Assembly (NCBI RefSeq): GCF_018069625.1
Contig: NZ_CP072941.1
Coordinates: 5,952,001-6,016,000 of the forward strand
DNA: 64,000 nucleotides
From: Streptomyces yatensis
GTDB lineage: Bacteria; Actinomycetota; Actinomycetes; Streptomycetales; Streptomycetaceae
Reading direction: 5' to 3'
Below the pieces are notes generated by a model that was not told where the DNA came from, made no database searches, and saw only the letters and a program-made list of their open reading frames with translations. Every line of letters begins with the position of its first letter. Position 1 is the first letter of the stretch. Below are positions 1 through 8,156 of this stretch, in pieces. The position numbers were made by a program, and so were the translations under genes.

Positions 1-314
1 AGGCGCTTGACCACGGCACGGGCTATCTGTTGGCGGCGGGGGTGCTGCGGGGGTTGACGGAGCGGGGGGAGGTGGGTGGCGGGCGCCATCTGCGGTTCTC
101 TCTCGCGGGCACGGCGTCGTGGCTTCTGCACGGCATCGCCCCCGTGCCCCGGGGCGACGGCCCTGCCCATGATCCGGCGCCCTGGCTGGCGGAGACCGCC
201 TCGGACCAGGGAGTTCTGCGGTACGCCCGCTCGCCGATCGCTACGGCGGACGGCCCGCTGGACTGGGCGCGTCCACCTGGGCGCTTGGGCGCGGACGCCG
301 CGCGCTGGCTCTGA
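1..314 (+). CDS. CoA-transferase family III (CaiB/BaiF) protein, C-terminal end (5' partial)
   Basis: The gene enters from the left edge and is read in the frame starting at base 3; about 103 codons remain before TGA at 312-314. The opening ALDHGTGYLLAAGVLRGL followed by a Gly-rich turn and RFSLAGTASWLL resembles the C-terminal segment of CaiB/BaiF acyl-CoA transferases, where a D-H-x-T-G-Y-L stretch is typical. Members move CoA between carboxylic acids. The catalytic Asp lies upstream of the window, so activity and substrate cannot be judged. The assignment rests on one short conserved stretch. Confidence 0.55.
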   Translation, partial: ALDHGTGYLLAAGVLRGLTERGEVGGGRHLRFSLAGTASWLLHGIAPVPRGDGPAHDPAPWLAETASDQGVLRYARSPIATADGPLDWARPPGRLGADAARWL

Positions 315-748
315 GCTCGGCCCGGGGCGGATTTTTCCCCACCCCGCCCCTTCCCCGAACCGGGGCTCCGCCCCGGACCCCGCTCCTCAAACGCTGGAGG
401 GGCTGGTTTGGCTCCCCGCCCCTTCCCGTTCCGGGAGCTTCGCCCCCCCGGGCCCGGCCGGGGCTGGGGCGGAGCCCTGCCACGTGGCGGAGCCGGATGT
501 CGGTGCTGGGGGAAGGGGCGGAGTGGGGTGCAGCCTGCCCGGCCCTCGCCGCGACCAGGGGGCTTCGCCACCGGGCGGCGGGGGCTGGGGCTGGGCCCCA
601 GTTCGGGAAGGGGCGGGGAGGGGAGCAGCCCGCCGCAGGCGTCACGATCGGCAGGGCCCCCTGACGCCCCCGCCACCAAATTGAGTTGCCGCCAAGCCCT
701 CCCCTGACGCGTAGTGGTGTCCCACACGACTCGGAAAGGGCGGTGCCG
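315..748. other. GC-rich non-coding spacer with extragenic repeats
   Basis: The 434 bp between the CoA-transferase stop and the phosphotransferase start hold no convincing gene. They contain one full copy of the GC-rich extragenic repeat (337-405) and several decayed pieces of it, recognisable by CGGGAAGGGGCGGGGAGGGG-like strings near 606-630 and CCCCGCCCCTTCCCG near 414-430. Open frames here exist only because stop codons are rare at this GC content. Confidence 0.6.
337..405 (+). repeat. GC-rich extragenic repeat, copy a
   Basis: Starts with CCCCACCCCGCCCCTTCCC, then GGGGCTCCGCCCCGGACCC, then GCTCCTCAAACGC and GGAGGGGCTGG. The same modules recur at 19873-19986, 62086-62154 and, reversed, 62228-62300. 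The inner GGGGCTCCGCCCC can fold back on itself. Similar strings are widespread in Streptomyces intergenic DNA as far as I remember; the function is unknown. Confidence 0.7.
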
Positions 749-1696
749 ATGAGCGCGAGCGCCATGCATGCCGACGAATGGCCCATCGACGTGGCTCTCG
801 TACGGCGGTTGCTCGCCGCGCAGTTTCCGCGGTGGGCCGAGTTGCCCATTGAGCGGTTCGCCTCGTCGGGCACCGTCAACGCGCTGTTCCGGCTCGGGGA
901 CGACCTCGCCGTACGGTTGCCGCGGATCGCGGGTGGTGCCGGGGACGTGGAGCGGGAGCACCGGTGGCTGCCGTGGCTCGCCCCCAAGCTGCCGGTTCCC
1001 ATTCCCGCCGTGCTCGGCAAGGGCGTGCCGGGGGACGGTTTCCCCTGGCCGTGGACGGTCCATCGGTGGCTCGACGGGGAGAATCCGCGGGAGGGGCACG
1101 TCGCCCGGCCCGCGCGGCTCGCCGCCGATCTCGCGGAGTTCATCGTCGCGCTGCGCCGGATCGAGCCCGCGGACGGGCCGCCCGCCTACCGGGGCGGGCC
1201 GCTGCGGGAGGTCGACGAGGAGACCCGTACCGCGATCGGCCTCCTGGAGGGGACGATCGATACCGGGACGGCTACCGCGGCGTGGCAGGAGGCGCTCGCG
1301 GCGCCCGGGTGGGACGGGCCGCCGGTGTGGACGCACTCCGATCTGATGCCGGGCAACCTGCTGGTCGCGGATGGCCGGCTGAGCGCCGTCATCGACTTCG
1401 GGACCGCCGGAGTGGGCGATCCGGCCTGCGATCTGATCCCGGCCTGGAATCTGCTTCCGGCCTCCGTACGGGAGGACTTCCGTACGGTGCTCGGCGTGGA
1501 CGACGCCACCTGGGCGCGGGGCCGGGGCTGGGCCCTGAGCATGGCGCTGATCCAGCTTCCGTACTACCGCGAGACCAATCCGGCGATGGCGGCCAACGCG
1601 CGCCATGTGATTCAGGAGGTGCAGTCGGAAACGTCGTCAATGGCCTCGACGAGCGGGGCTCCCCTCGCCGTTGAAACCGGCGGGGGGAGCCTCTGA
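749..1696 (+). CDS. Aminoglycoside phosphotransferase (APH)-family kinase
   Basis: A 315-aa soluble kinase-fold protein. The catalytic loop HSDLMPGNLLV (H196, D198, N203) is followed by IDFGTAGVGDPACDL (D216 as the metal-binding Asp), the two signatures of the APH/choline kinase family. The N-terminal lobe has the expected length and contains AVRLPR, a likely ATP-anchoring strand. Many chromosomal homologues phosphorylate small metabolites rather than antibiotics, so substrate and any resistance role are unknown. ATG 749 is preferred because GGAAAGGG lies 8 nt upstream; the frame is open further 5' but only over repeat-like sequence. Confidence 0.85.
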   Translation: MSASAMHADEWPIDVALVRRLLAAQFPRWAELPIERFASSGTVNALFRLGDDLAVRLPRIAGGAGDVEREHRWLPWLAPKLPVPIPAVLGKGVPGDGFPWPWTVHRWLDGENPREGHVARPARLAADLAEFIVALRRIEPADGPPAYRGGPLREVDEETRTAIGLLEGTIDTGTATAAWQEALAAPGWDGPPVWTHSDLMPGNLLVADGRLSAVIDFGTAGVGDPACDLIPAWNLLPASVREDFRTVLGVDDATWARGRGWALSMALIQLPYYRETNPAMAANARHVIQEVQSETSSMASTSGAPLAVETGGGSL

Positions 1697-1741
1697 CTCT
1701 GACCCTGACCCCGACCCCGACCTGAGGGGTACGTCCAGCCC

Positions 1742-2944
1742 TTACAGCCGCACCGTCGTCAGCGAGCGCTTGATCACCGGGGTGAGCTTCTGTTCGACGA
1801 AGCGGTAGAGCAGCCACGCGAGGCCCAGCATCACCAGCACGGTCAGGGCGAACGTCCCGTAGGAGGGGATGCCCAGCTTCTGGTGGAGGACCCAGACGAC
1901 CACCCAGCCCAGATGCTCATGGACCAGATAGAACGGGTAGGTCAGCGCGCCCGCGACGGTCAGCCAGCGCCAGTTCGCCCAGTTCAGCTTGCCGAGCGCG
2001 ATCAGCGTCACCGCCACATAGCCGAAGGCGACCACGCCGATGATGCCGACGGCCGAACGGTAGGAGAAGGCGTCGATGTTGGCCGGGTGCCACAGCTCGC
2101 GGATCGCGTAGTGCTGGCCGATCAGGAAGCTGATCCCGATGATGCCCCAGGACAGGGCGTCGTGGCCGAAGCGGTGGAGCAGGTAGATGCCCATGCCGCC
2201 GATGAAGTACGAGGAGTACTCCGGCATCAGGACGACGTCCAGCAGCGGCAGGTTCGCCGCCTCGGCGAACGCCGAGCCCAGCGTCCAGACGGCGCAGAAG
2301 AGCACCACCCGGTGCCGGGTCGCGCCCGGCAGCACCACGAACAGCGCGAAGAGGGCGTAGAACCGCAGCTCGGCCCAGAGGGTCCAGCACACGCCCAGCA
2401 CCCGGTCCACCCCGAGCGGCTGCTGCAGCATGGTGAGGTTGACCAGCGCGTCGCTGGGCGACACCGCCTTGTAGGTGACCCAGGGGAGTGCGAAGACGGC
2501 GGTCACCAGGATGATCGCGACCCAGTAGGCGGGGTAGAGGCGGGAGACGCGCGAGGCGAAGAAGGAGCGCAGCGGCCGTCCCCATCCGCTCATGCAGATG
2601 ACGAAGCCGCTGATGACGAAGAAGATCTGGACGCCCAGACAGCCGTAGGCGAAGGTGCTGGACAGGGTGGGGAACTGGGCGCGGGGCGAGGAGCCCCACG
2701 CCTGGGCTATCTCACCGTCGCGGCCGCCGTAGTGGTACGCGGCCACCATCAGCGCGGCGAGCAGCCGCAGCCCGTCCAGCGCGCGCAGCCGCACCGGATG
2801 GCCGCCGCCGCGCGCGGCCGCCTTGGCGGTGCGCTCGGCGGATCGCTCCAGAGCGAGGTCGGGGGCGCGCGGCGGCGTCGGCGTGGGAGCCGTCGCCGCC
2901 GCGGTGGATATCGGCCCGGCGTCGGGGGCGGGCGGCGCGCTCAT
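1742..2944 (-). CDS. Acyltransferase 3 family membrane protein (OafA/YrhL type)
   Basis: A 400-aa polytopic protein with about ten hydrophobic segments after a 50-residue Pro/Ala-rich cytoplasmic start. LRALDGLRLLAALMVAAYHY near residues 54-73 is the N-terminal signature of acyltransferase family 3, including the conserved His in the first helix. These enzymes O-acylate extracellular polysaccharides. The start overlaps the stop of the polysialyltransferase-like gene by 4 bp (ATGA), so it is the last gene of that operon and probably acylates its polymer. The acyl group is most often acetyl, but this cannot be read from the sequence. Confidence 0.85.
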   Translation of the reverse strand: MSAPPAPDAGPISTAAATAPTPTPPRAPDLALERSAERTAKAAARGGGHPVRLRALDGLRLLAALMVAAYHYGGRDGEIAQAWGSSPRAQFPTLSSTFAYGCLGVQIFFVISGFVICMSGWGRPLRSFFASRVSRLYPAYWVAIILVTAVFALPWVTYKAVSPSDALVNLTMLQQPLGVDRVLGVCWTLWAELRFYALFALFVVLPGATRHRVVLFCAVWTLGSAFAEAANLPLLDVVLMPEYSSYFIGGMGIYLLHRFGHDALSWGIIGISFLIGQHYAIRELWHPANIDAFSYRSAVGIIGVVAFGYVAVTLIALGKLNWANWRWLTVAGALTYPFYLVHEHLGWVVVWVLHQKLGIPSYGTFALTVLVMLGLAWLLYRFVEQKLTPVIKRSLTTVRL

Positions 2945-4350
2945 CCGGTGACCGTCCGCTTGAGGGCGGCCCGCTTGATGGCCCGGGCCCGGCGGGCGAC
3001 CTTGCGCACCGTCTCATTGCGCGGGATGAAGGCGAGCTGCGAGGGGACGGCCCCGGGCAGGGCGAGCGCGGTCAGCCGGCGCTTCTTGAAGTAGCGCCAG
3101 GTCTGGTTGTCCAGGTGGGCGGCCAGATAGCGCTCGGCGGCGGGCCGCAGATCCGGGTAGATCTTGGCCTGCATGCAGAAGCCGACCGCGGCGATCAGCC
3201 CGGTCAGCCGCTTGCCCGCCCGCTCGTCGACCGGCTGGGCCGCGGCCACCGCCTTGTGGTCCTCGAGGTCGGGCAGCAGCGCGTCCACGATCGTCACCGG
3301 CATGCGGTTGCTGTTCTGGTACGGGGTGAGCCGCTCCAGCAGCGTATCGGTGCCGATCCGGGCCACCGGCAGTCCGTAGAAGACGTCGGCGGTGAGCAGC
3401 GCGGTGGAGAAGCAGCCGATGACCAGGGCCGGACTCATCCGCTGGTACAGCACCTCGGCCAGGACCGGGGTGTCCATGACGGTCAGCTCCGCGCCCAGCT
3501 CCGCGGCCTTCTTCTCCAGCATCCGCGACCAGCGGGCCGGGGCGGTGGGGTGCGGCTTGAAGACGACGGTGCGGTGGCCCAGCGCCACGGCGCCGCGCAA
3601 CATCCGCACATGCAGCTCTTCCTCCTCCTGCGGAGTGAGGATGTCCAGCGCGGACAGATACTGCCCGAGCATCAGCGCCGGGCCGTTGCCGACGGCGATC
3701 CGCTCGCTGGCGGAGACGACACCGCGCGGGGCGGCGTCGGCGACCTCGGTGAGCACCTTGGTGAACACCTCGGTCGGCAGGATCTCCGGTTCGACGCCGA
3801 ACTCGGTCAGCAGCAGCGGCCGCAGCCCGGGCACCAGGTCCAGGTGGAGCAGCCGGCGGATGCGGGTGCCGATCAGCGGGTCCAGCTTGTTGCGGGTCGG
3901 GCCGTAGCTCATCAGACCGTCGGCGTAGACGTCGATGGGCGCGCCCTGGAAGACATTGGCGACCGCCATGGCCGGGTTGACCTGGATGGATTCCAGGACC
4001 AGCTCGATGTTGTCGTCGCCGAGGTTCCACAGCAGCCGCAGATGGCGCTCCCACAGCGGGGCGTCGTCCACGCGCGGGGCCCAGCCGCCGGGGTGGAACG
4101 GCGAGATCGTCTCGTTCCAGGACAGCACCCGGTCGAAGCGGCCGCGCAGCCGCTCGAAGCCGGGCATCTCGTCGACCGGCGGGGTGGTCTCCGGCGTCGC
4201 GGCGTTATTGCTGATCAGCAGCAGCCGGCGGTCGGCCGGGCCGACGCTGTCCGCGTCGATCGCGGCCGCGAGGGTCGCCGCCCCGTACAGGGTCGAGGCG
4301 AGGAAGATCTGGGTGCGCTTGCGCTCCGCCAGCGGCTTGTAGGCGGACAT
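2941..4350 (-). CDS. Polysialyltransferase-like glycosyltransferase
   Basis: A 469-aa protein beginning MSAYKPLAERKRTQIFLAST, where IFLAST-LYGAATLAAAI is the opening strand typical of the alpha-2,8-polysialyltransferase-like family. Central motifs include VFKPHPTAPARWS and, further on, a Ser/Thr-rich stretch FSTALLTADVFYGLPVARIG; bacterial sialyltransferases of this clan carry comparable H-P and S-S/T motifs for CMP-sugar binding. ATG 4350 overlaps the preceding GT2 stop by one base (TGATG), indicating translational coupling. With NeuA- and NeuB-type genes across the divergent promoter, it is a good candidate for the enzyme that polymerises or extends a Kdn/sialic-acid-type glycopolymer. The longer upstream open frame is out of frame with the GT2 gene and was rejected. 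Confidence 0.8.
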   Translation of the reverse strand: MSAYKPLAERKRTQIFLASTLYGAATLAAAIDADSVGPADRRLLLISNNAATPETTPPVDEMPGFERLRGRFDRVLSWNETISPFHPGGWAPRVDDAPLWERHLRLLWNLGDDNIELVLESIQVNPAMAVANVFQGAPIDVYADGLMSYGPTRNKLDPLIGTRIRRLLHLDLVPGLRPLLLTEFGVEPEILPTEVFTKVLTEVADAAPRGVVSASERIAVGNGPALMLGQYLSALDILTPQEEEELHVRMLRGAVALGHRTVVFKPHPTAPARWSRMLEKKAAELGAELTVMDTPVLAEVLYQRMSPALVIGCFSTALLTADVFYGLPVARIGTDTLLERLTPYQNSNRMPVTIVDALLPDLEDHKAVAAAQPVDERAGKRLTGLIAAVGFCMQAKIYPDLRPAAERYLAAHLDNQTWRYFKKRRLTALALPGAVPSQLAFIPRNETVRKVARRARAIKRAALKRTVTG

Positions 4351-5327
4351 CAGGCCGCCACCTCCGCCCCGGCGGGCCGGCGCTTGACTCGCCGCAGGCG
4401 TGCGGCGCGCTCGTAGTCCATGGAATCCAGTGCGTCCTTCAATACGTCCTGGGGCATGCGTTTCATCGCCGCCGCCGACATGGATCGGAGTTTGCGGGCC
4501 ACTTGTGGTTCGAATCTCTCGATGTTGCCCAGGTGGTGGGAAATGATCGCGCAGTAGGTGCGGACGGCCTTCGGCAGCAGCGCGTCGGCGTCGCGGTCCC
4601 GCGCGGTTTCCTCGATGACCTGGTCGAATGCGCGAATGAAGTCGAGCTGGCGGACATCCCCGATCTGGGTGAGCGAGGAGGAGACGCCGCGCCGGTAGAA
4701 CACCCCGTGCACGCCGAGGACGGCGAAGCTGCGGGCCTCGCGGTGCAGCCGCCAGATCCAGGGCCGGTCCTCGGCGGTGCGCAGCCCGTGGGTGAAGTGC
4801 AGCAGCCCCTCGTCGGCCAGCCGGCGGTGGTACATGCCCGCCCAGGCGTAGGGGTAGTCGACGGAGGTGGAGCGGTCGGCCGGGAGGATCGCGTCCCGCG
4901 GGTTCATCACCACATTGCGGCGGCCTTGCGGCACCCGGGTGATCGAGCGGGCGCGCGCGGTGCACTGGACGTGGTCGGTGCGGACGAAGTCGCACCCCAG
5001 GTCCTCCATCGCCGCGAGCATCTGCTCGTAGTAGCCGGGGGCGAGCCAGTCGTCGCCGTCGAGGAAGGTGATGTACTCGCCGGTGGATTTGTCCAGGCCG
5101 GTGTTCCGGGCGGTGGCCAGCCCACCGTTCTTCTCATGCCGTACGTAGACGGCCCCCGGAAGGTCGCGTTCGGCGCGCTCCAGGATCTCCGGCGTCCCGT
5201 CGGTGGCACAGTCGTCGACGAGAATGAATTCGAAGTCCTCACGCGCGTTCGCGCGCAGACTTCTGAGCGTGTCGGGGGCATAGGTCTGCACGTTGTAGAA
5301 CGGCACGATGACGGAGAGCTTAACCAC
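4350..5327 (-). CDS. Glycosyltransferase family 2 protein
   Basis: A 325-aa GT-A fold enzyme. MVKLSVIVPFYNVQTY starts the nucleotide-binding fold, VDDCATDGT (residues 37-45) is the first UDP-sugar motif and FLDGDDWLAPGY carries the DxD-type metal site at 90-94. There is no membrane anchor. It is first in a minus-strand operon with the polysialyltransferase-like and acyltransferase genes. It probably adds a side sugar or linkage sugar during polymer assembly; donor and acceptor are unknown. A TAGCGT -10-like box lies at 5342-5337, very close to ATG 5327, so the leader must be short. Confidence 0.85.
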   Translation of the reverse strand: MVKLSVIVPFYNVQTYAPDTLRSLRANAREDFEFILVDDCATDGTPEILERAERDLPGAVYVRHEKNGGLATARNTGLDKSTGEYITFLDGDDWLAPGYYEQMLAAMEDLGCDFVRTDHVQCTARARSITRVPQGRRNVVMNPRDAILPADRSTSVDYPYAWAGMYHRRLADEGLLHFTHGLRTAEDRPWIWRLHREARSFAVLGVHGVFYRRGVSSSLTQIGDVRQLDFIRAFDQVIEETARDRDADALLPKAVRTYCAIISHHLGNIERFEPQVARKLRSMSAAAMKRMPQDVLKDALDSMDYERAARLRRVKRRPAGAEVAA

Positions 5328-5514
5328 GCGGGTGACGCTAGGTCGCTGGTCGGCATTCGTCTTGACCTAGGGTGTACGTAGAGGTGAACGAAACACGTCG
5401 GAACGGTTAACCCGCCGCTCCAGCCAGCCGATTCTCCAATCGTCGACGTTCTGTTAACCCTTTGTTGCTCTTGCGTTGGGCCGTGAATCGACAACGCTTC
5501 CTAGCGTCTGCGAC
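5328..5514. promoter_or_regulatory. Divergent promoter region of the glycopolymer locus
   Basis: This 187-bp gap separates the GT2 operon (minus) from the DUF6716-NeuA-NeuB operon (plus) and is clearly more AT-rich than the flanks. Each side has the same -10-like hexamer, TAGCGT, at 5342-5337 for the minus operon and 5502-5507 for the plus operon. Both lie close enough to the start codon for very short or absent leaders. GTTAAC-type words recur (around 5406 and 5453) and may be regulator contacts. Convincing -35 boxes are not obvious. Confidence 0.5.
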
Positions 5515-6876
5515 GTGTCCTCACGTACCAAATCCCCTGTGCGAGTCGCCGTGCTCGCCGACTCCGACACCCGGTGGAAATGGGGCGCGCTCACCGCGCA
5601 TCGCCTCGTACCGGACGAGTCGGGTTCTGCCTCGGGCCGTCGCCTCGACGGCTTCCTGCTGCGCGGCCGCGCCACGCCGACCGCCCGGCAGCTCACCGAG
5701 GTCGGGGTGCGCGCCGATGCGATGCGCGAGGTCACGGGCGTGGAATTCGTCCGGGCCGTGGACCGTGAGCGCTATGACGTGATCGTGCTCTCCCTGGTCG
5801 GCGGCGCCGTCCAGGCCATGCTGCACGGACTGCGCCACGCCTGGCAGGACGACGAGCGCCGCCCCGTGGTCGTCACCGGCTACGTCGGTGTCGTCTACGA
5901 GAAGCTGGCCGACGGTCTGCTGCTGCGCCACGGCGCCGATGTGGTGCTGGCCAACTCCCGCCATGACGCGGACCGTTTCCGCGACGTCTACACGGGCGTC
6001 GGCGCCGACGGGAACAGCGTCGTCGAATGCGCGCTGCCCTTCCTCGGCGGTGACCGCTACGACCCGAAGGCACGGCTGGCGCGGAAGTACCCCGGCGGCA
6101 CGGTCGTCTTCGCCGTCCAGCCGTCCGTCCCGGACAACCGCGCCGACCGCACCTATCTGCTGCGCCGCGCGGTGGAGCACGCGCGCCGCCATCCGGACCG
6201 CGAGGTCGTGGTCAAGCTGCGCAGCAAGCCGGGCGAGCACACCACGCATATCGAAGAGCTTCCCTACCAGAAGCTGATCGCCAAGTTCGGCGACGATCTG
6301 CCCGCCAACTTCCGGCTCGCCTACGGGAACATGGGCGAGGTCCTGGACACCGCCGACCTGCTGGTCACGGTCAGCTCCACGGCCGCCCTGGAGTCGCTGC
6401 ACCGCTCCATACCGACCGCCGTCCTCACCGACCTCGGGGTGCGGGAGACGCTCGGCAACCACCACTTCCTCGGCTCCGGCTGTCTCGCCTCCTGGGACCA
6501 GCTGGACGCCGGGCACCTGCCGGAGCCGAACGCCGAGTGGCTCGGCCGCCAGGGCGTCGCCGCCGACGGGCCGTACGAGACCTGGTTCGACGCCGCGCGG
6601 GAGCGGGTCGCCGAGCTGGCCGCCGCACCGACCCTCCCGCCGCTCGCCCCCTTCTACACCCCCACCACCGCGCCCGGTTATCTGCCCGGCCGGCTCGCCC
6701 GGTACGGCTTCGAGCCGGACGGCTCGCCCCGCCCCGGGGCCTCGGCCGAGGACGAGGCGCAGGTCTCGGCGCTGCGCCGGGTGGTGCGCAACACGATGCG
6801 CGAAGCGGCCCGCGGTGCCTACCGCCACGGCGTGCAGCGGGTGGCCCCGGTCATCCGGCGAATGGGGGAGCTGTGA
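5515..6876 (+). CDS. DUF6716-like putative glycosyltransferase
   Basis: A 453-aa protein starting VSSRTKSPVRVAVLADSDTR followed by WKWGALTAHRL, which I associate with the actinobacterial DUF6716 putative glycosyltransferase family (GT-B-like). A conserved C-terminal half includes DTADLLVTVSSTAALESLHR, a Ser/Thr-rich phosphate-binding-type motif, and FLGSGCLASWDQL. GTG 5515 is chosen because TAGCGT sits 8 nt upstream, suggesting a leaderless mRNA; TTG 5476 in frame is less likely. It leads the NeuA-NeuB operon and probably transfers the activated nonulosonate or builds its linkage. Family membership is from memory; activity is inference. Confidence 0.65.
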   Translation: MSSRTKSPVRVAVLADSDTRWKWGALTAHRLVPDESGSASGRRLDGFLLRGRATPTARQLTEVGVRADAMREVTGVEFVRAVDRERYDVIVLSLVGGAVQAMLHGLRHAWQDDERRPVVVTGYVGVVYEKLADGLLLRHGADVVLANSRHDADRFRDVYTGVGADGNSVVECALPFLGGDRYDPKARLARKYPGGTVVFAVQPSVPDNRADRTYLLRRAVEHARRHPDREVVVKLRSKPGEHTTHIEELPYQKLIAKFGDDLPANFRLAYGNMGEVLDTADLLVTVSSTAALESLHRSIPTAVLTDLGVRETLGNHHFLGSGCLASWDQLDAGHLPEPNAEWLGRQGVAADGPYETWFDAARERVAELAAAPTLPPLAPFYTPTTAPGYLPGRLARYGFEPDGSPRPGASAEDEAQVSALRRVVRNTMREAARGAYRHGVQRVAPVIRRMGEL

Positions 6877-6947
6877 GCGACGTACGCGCGAACCAAGAGG
6901 AGGCCGGGACGGCCTCGATCACCTCTGCAACCCCTGAAGGAGCCGCC

Positions 6948-8156
6948 ATGACCGCCCCGAGCCCGTGCGTGCTCGCCGTGATCCCCGCCCGCGGCGGGTC
7001 GAAGGGCGTCCCCGCGAAGAACCTCGCCGCCGTGGGAGGCGTGCCGCTGGTCGTTCGCGCCGTCATGGAGTGCCGGGCCAGCCGGCTGGTGACCGACGTG
7101 GTCGTCTCCACCGACGACGCCGGGATCGCCGCCGCCGCCCGCGGTGCGGGCGCCGTGGTCATCCAGCGGCCCACCGACATCGCCGGTGACACCGCCACCA
7201 GCGAGGCCGCGGTGATCCACGCCATGGACACGTACGAGGCGTCGCACGACACCACCGTGGACGTGGTCCTGCTGGTGCAGTGCACCAGCCCGTTCATCAT
7301 CCGCGAGGACATCGACGGAGTGGCCGCGGCGGTCGCCGAGAAGGGCGCCGACACCGCCCTGACCGTGGCCCCCTTCCACGGCTTCGTCTGGCGCGAGGGC
7401 GAGGACCCCGCGGCGGACGGCGGCGACGGCGTCAACCACGACAAGTCCTACCGCCCGCGCCGCCAGGACCGCCCCCAGGACTTCCTGGAGACCGGCGCCG
7501 CCTACGCGATGGACGCCCGCGGCTTCCGCGAGGCCGGGCACCGCTTCTTCGGCCGCACCGACCTGGTGCGCACCGACCCCGCCCGGGTGCTGGAGATCGA
7601 CGATCCGCACGATCTGGCCCGCGCCCGCGCGCTCGCCCCACTGCTCGACGCCGAGCGGCCGGGCGCCCTCGCTCACCTGCCGACACGTGACGACATCGAC
7701 GCGGTGGTACTCGACTTCGACGGCACCCAGACCGACGACAGGGTGCTGGTCGACTCCGAAGGACGCGAACTCGTGGCCGTGCACCGCGGCGACGGGCTCG
7801 GGATCGCCGCCCTGCGCCGCGCGGAGCTGGCGCTGTTGATCCTGTCCACGGAAAAGAACCCGGTCGTCGCCGCACGGGCCCGCAAACTCCAGGTCCCCGT
7901 GCTCCACGGCATCGACCGAAAAGATCTCGCACTGAAGCAATGGTGCGAGGAGCAGGGCATCGCGCCGGAGCGCGTGCTCTACGTCGGCAACGACGTCAAC
8001 GACCTCCCGTGCTTCGGCCTCGTCGGCTGGCCCGTGGCGGTCGCAGGTGCGCACGACGTCGTGCGCGGCGCTGCACGTGCGGTCACCTCCACCCCCGGAG
8101 GAGACGGCGCGATCCGCGAGATCGCCTCGTGGATTCTCGGAAAGGAACTGTCTTAA
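6948..8156 (+). CDS. neuA: Nonulosonate cytidylyltransferase fused to HAD phosphatase (NeuA-KdsC type)
   Basis: A 402-aa bifunctional protein. Residues 8-240 are a CMP-sialic-acid-synthetase-type cytidylyltransferase with the CTP motif VIPARGGSKGVPAKN (11-25). Residues 250-400 are a HAD phosphatase with the nucleophile motif DFDGTQTDD (D256) and the acidic motif GNDVNDLPCF near the end. The pair would dephosphorylate a nonulosonate-9-phosphate such as Kdn-9-P and activate it with CTP. ATG 6948 is preferred because GAAGGAG lies 5-6 nt upstream; GTG 6873, overlapping the previous stop, is an alternative that adds 25 residues. The next gene, the synthase, follows with no gap. Sugar identity (Kdn versus another nonulosonate) is inferred from context. 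Confidence 0.85.
   Translation: MTAPSPCVLAVIPARGGSKGVPAKNLAAVGGVPLVVRAVMECRASRLVTDVVVSTDDAGIAAAARGAGAVVIQRPTDIAGDTATSEAAVIHAMDTYEASHDTTVDVVLLVQCTSPFIIREDIDGVAAAVAEKGADTALTVAPFHGFVWREGEDPAADGGDGVNHDKSYRPRRQDRPQDFLETGAAYAMDARGFREAGHRFFGRTDLVRTDPARVLEIDDPHDLARARALAPLLDAERPGALAHLPTRDDIDAVVLDFDGTQTDDRVLVDSEGRELVAVHRGDGLGIAALRRAELALLILSTEKNPVVAARARKLQVPVLHGIDRKDLALKQWCEEQGIAPERVLYVGNDVNDLPCFGLVGWPVAVAGAHDVVRGAARAVTSTPGGDGAIREIASWILGKELS

Noticed and set aside
704..716. GACGCGTAG and AACGCGTAGAC (near 11889) as extra nucleoside operators
   Set aside because: Only one half-site matches in each case, and the second lies at the 3' end of a coding sequence, so they are not counted with the four palindromic sites.
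4507..4516. GGTTCGAATC, the T-arm consensus of tRNA genes
   Set aside because: It lies inside the conserved coding sequence of the GT2 gene on the opposite strand, and no acceptor, D or anticodon stems can be built around it.
2941..4995. A 684-codon open frame suggesting a fusion of an Arg/Pro-rich domain with the polysialyltransferase-like protein
   Set aside because: The upstream 215 codons are an out-of-frame reading of the GT2 gene; the real protein starts at ATG 4350 within a TGATG overlap.
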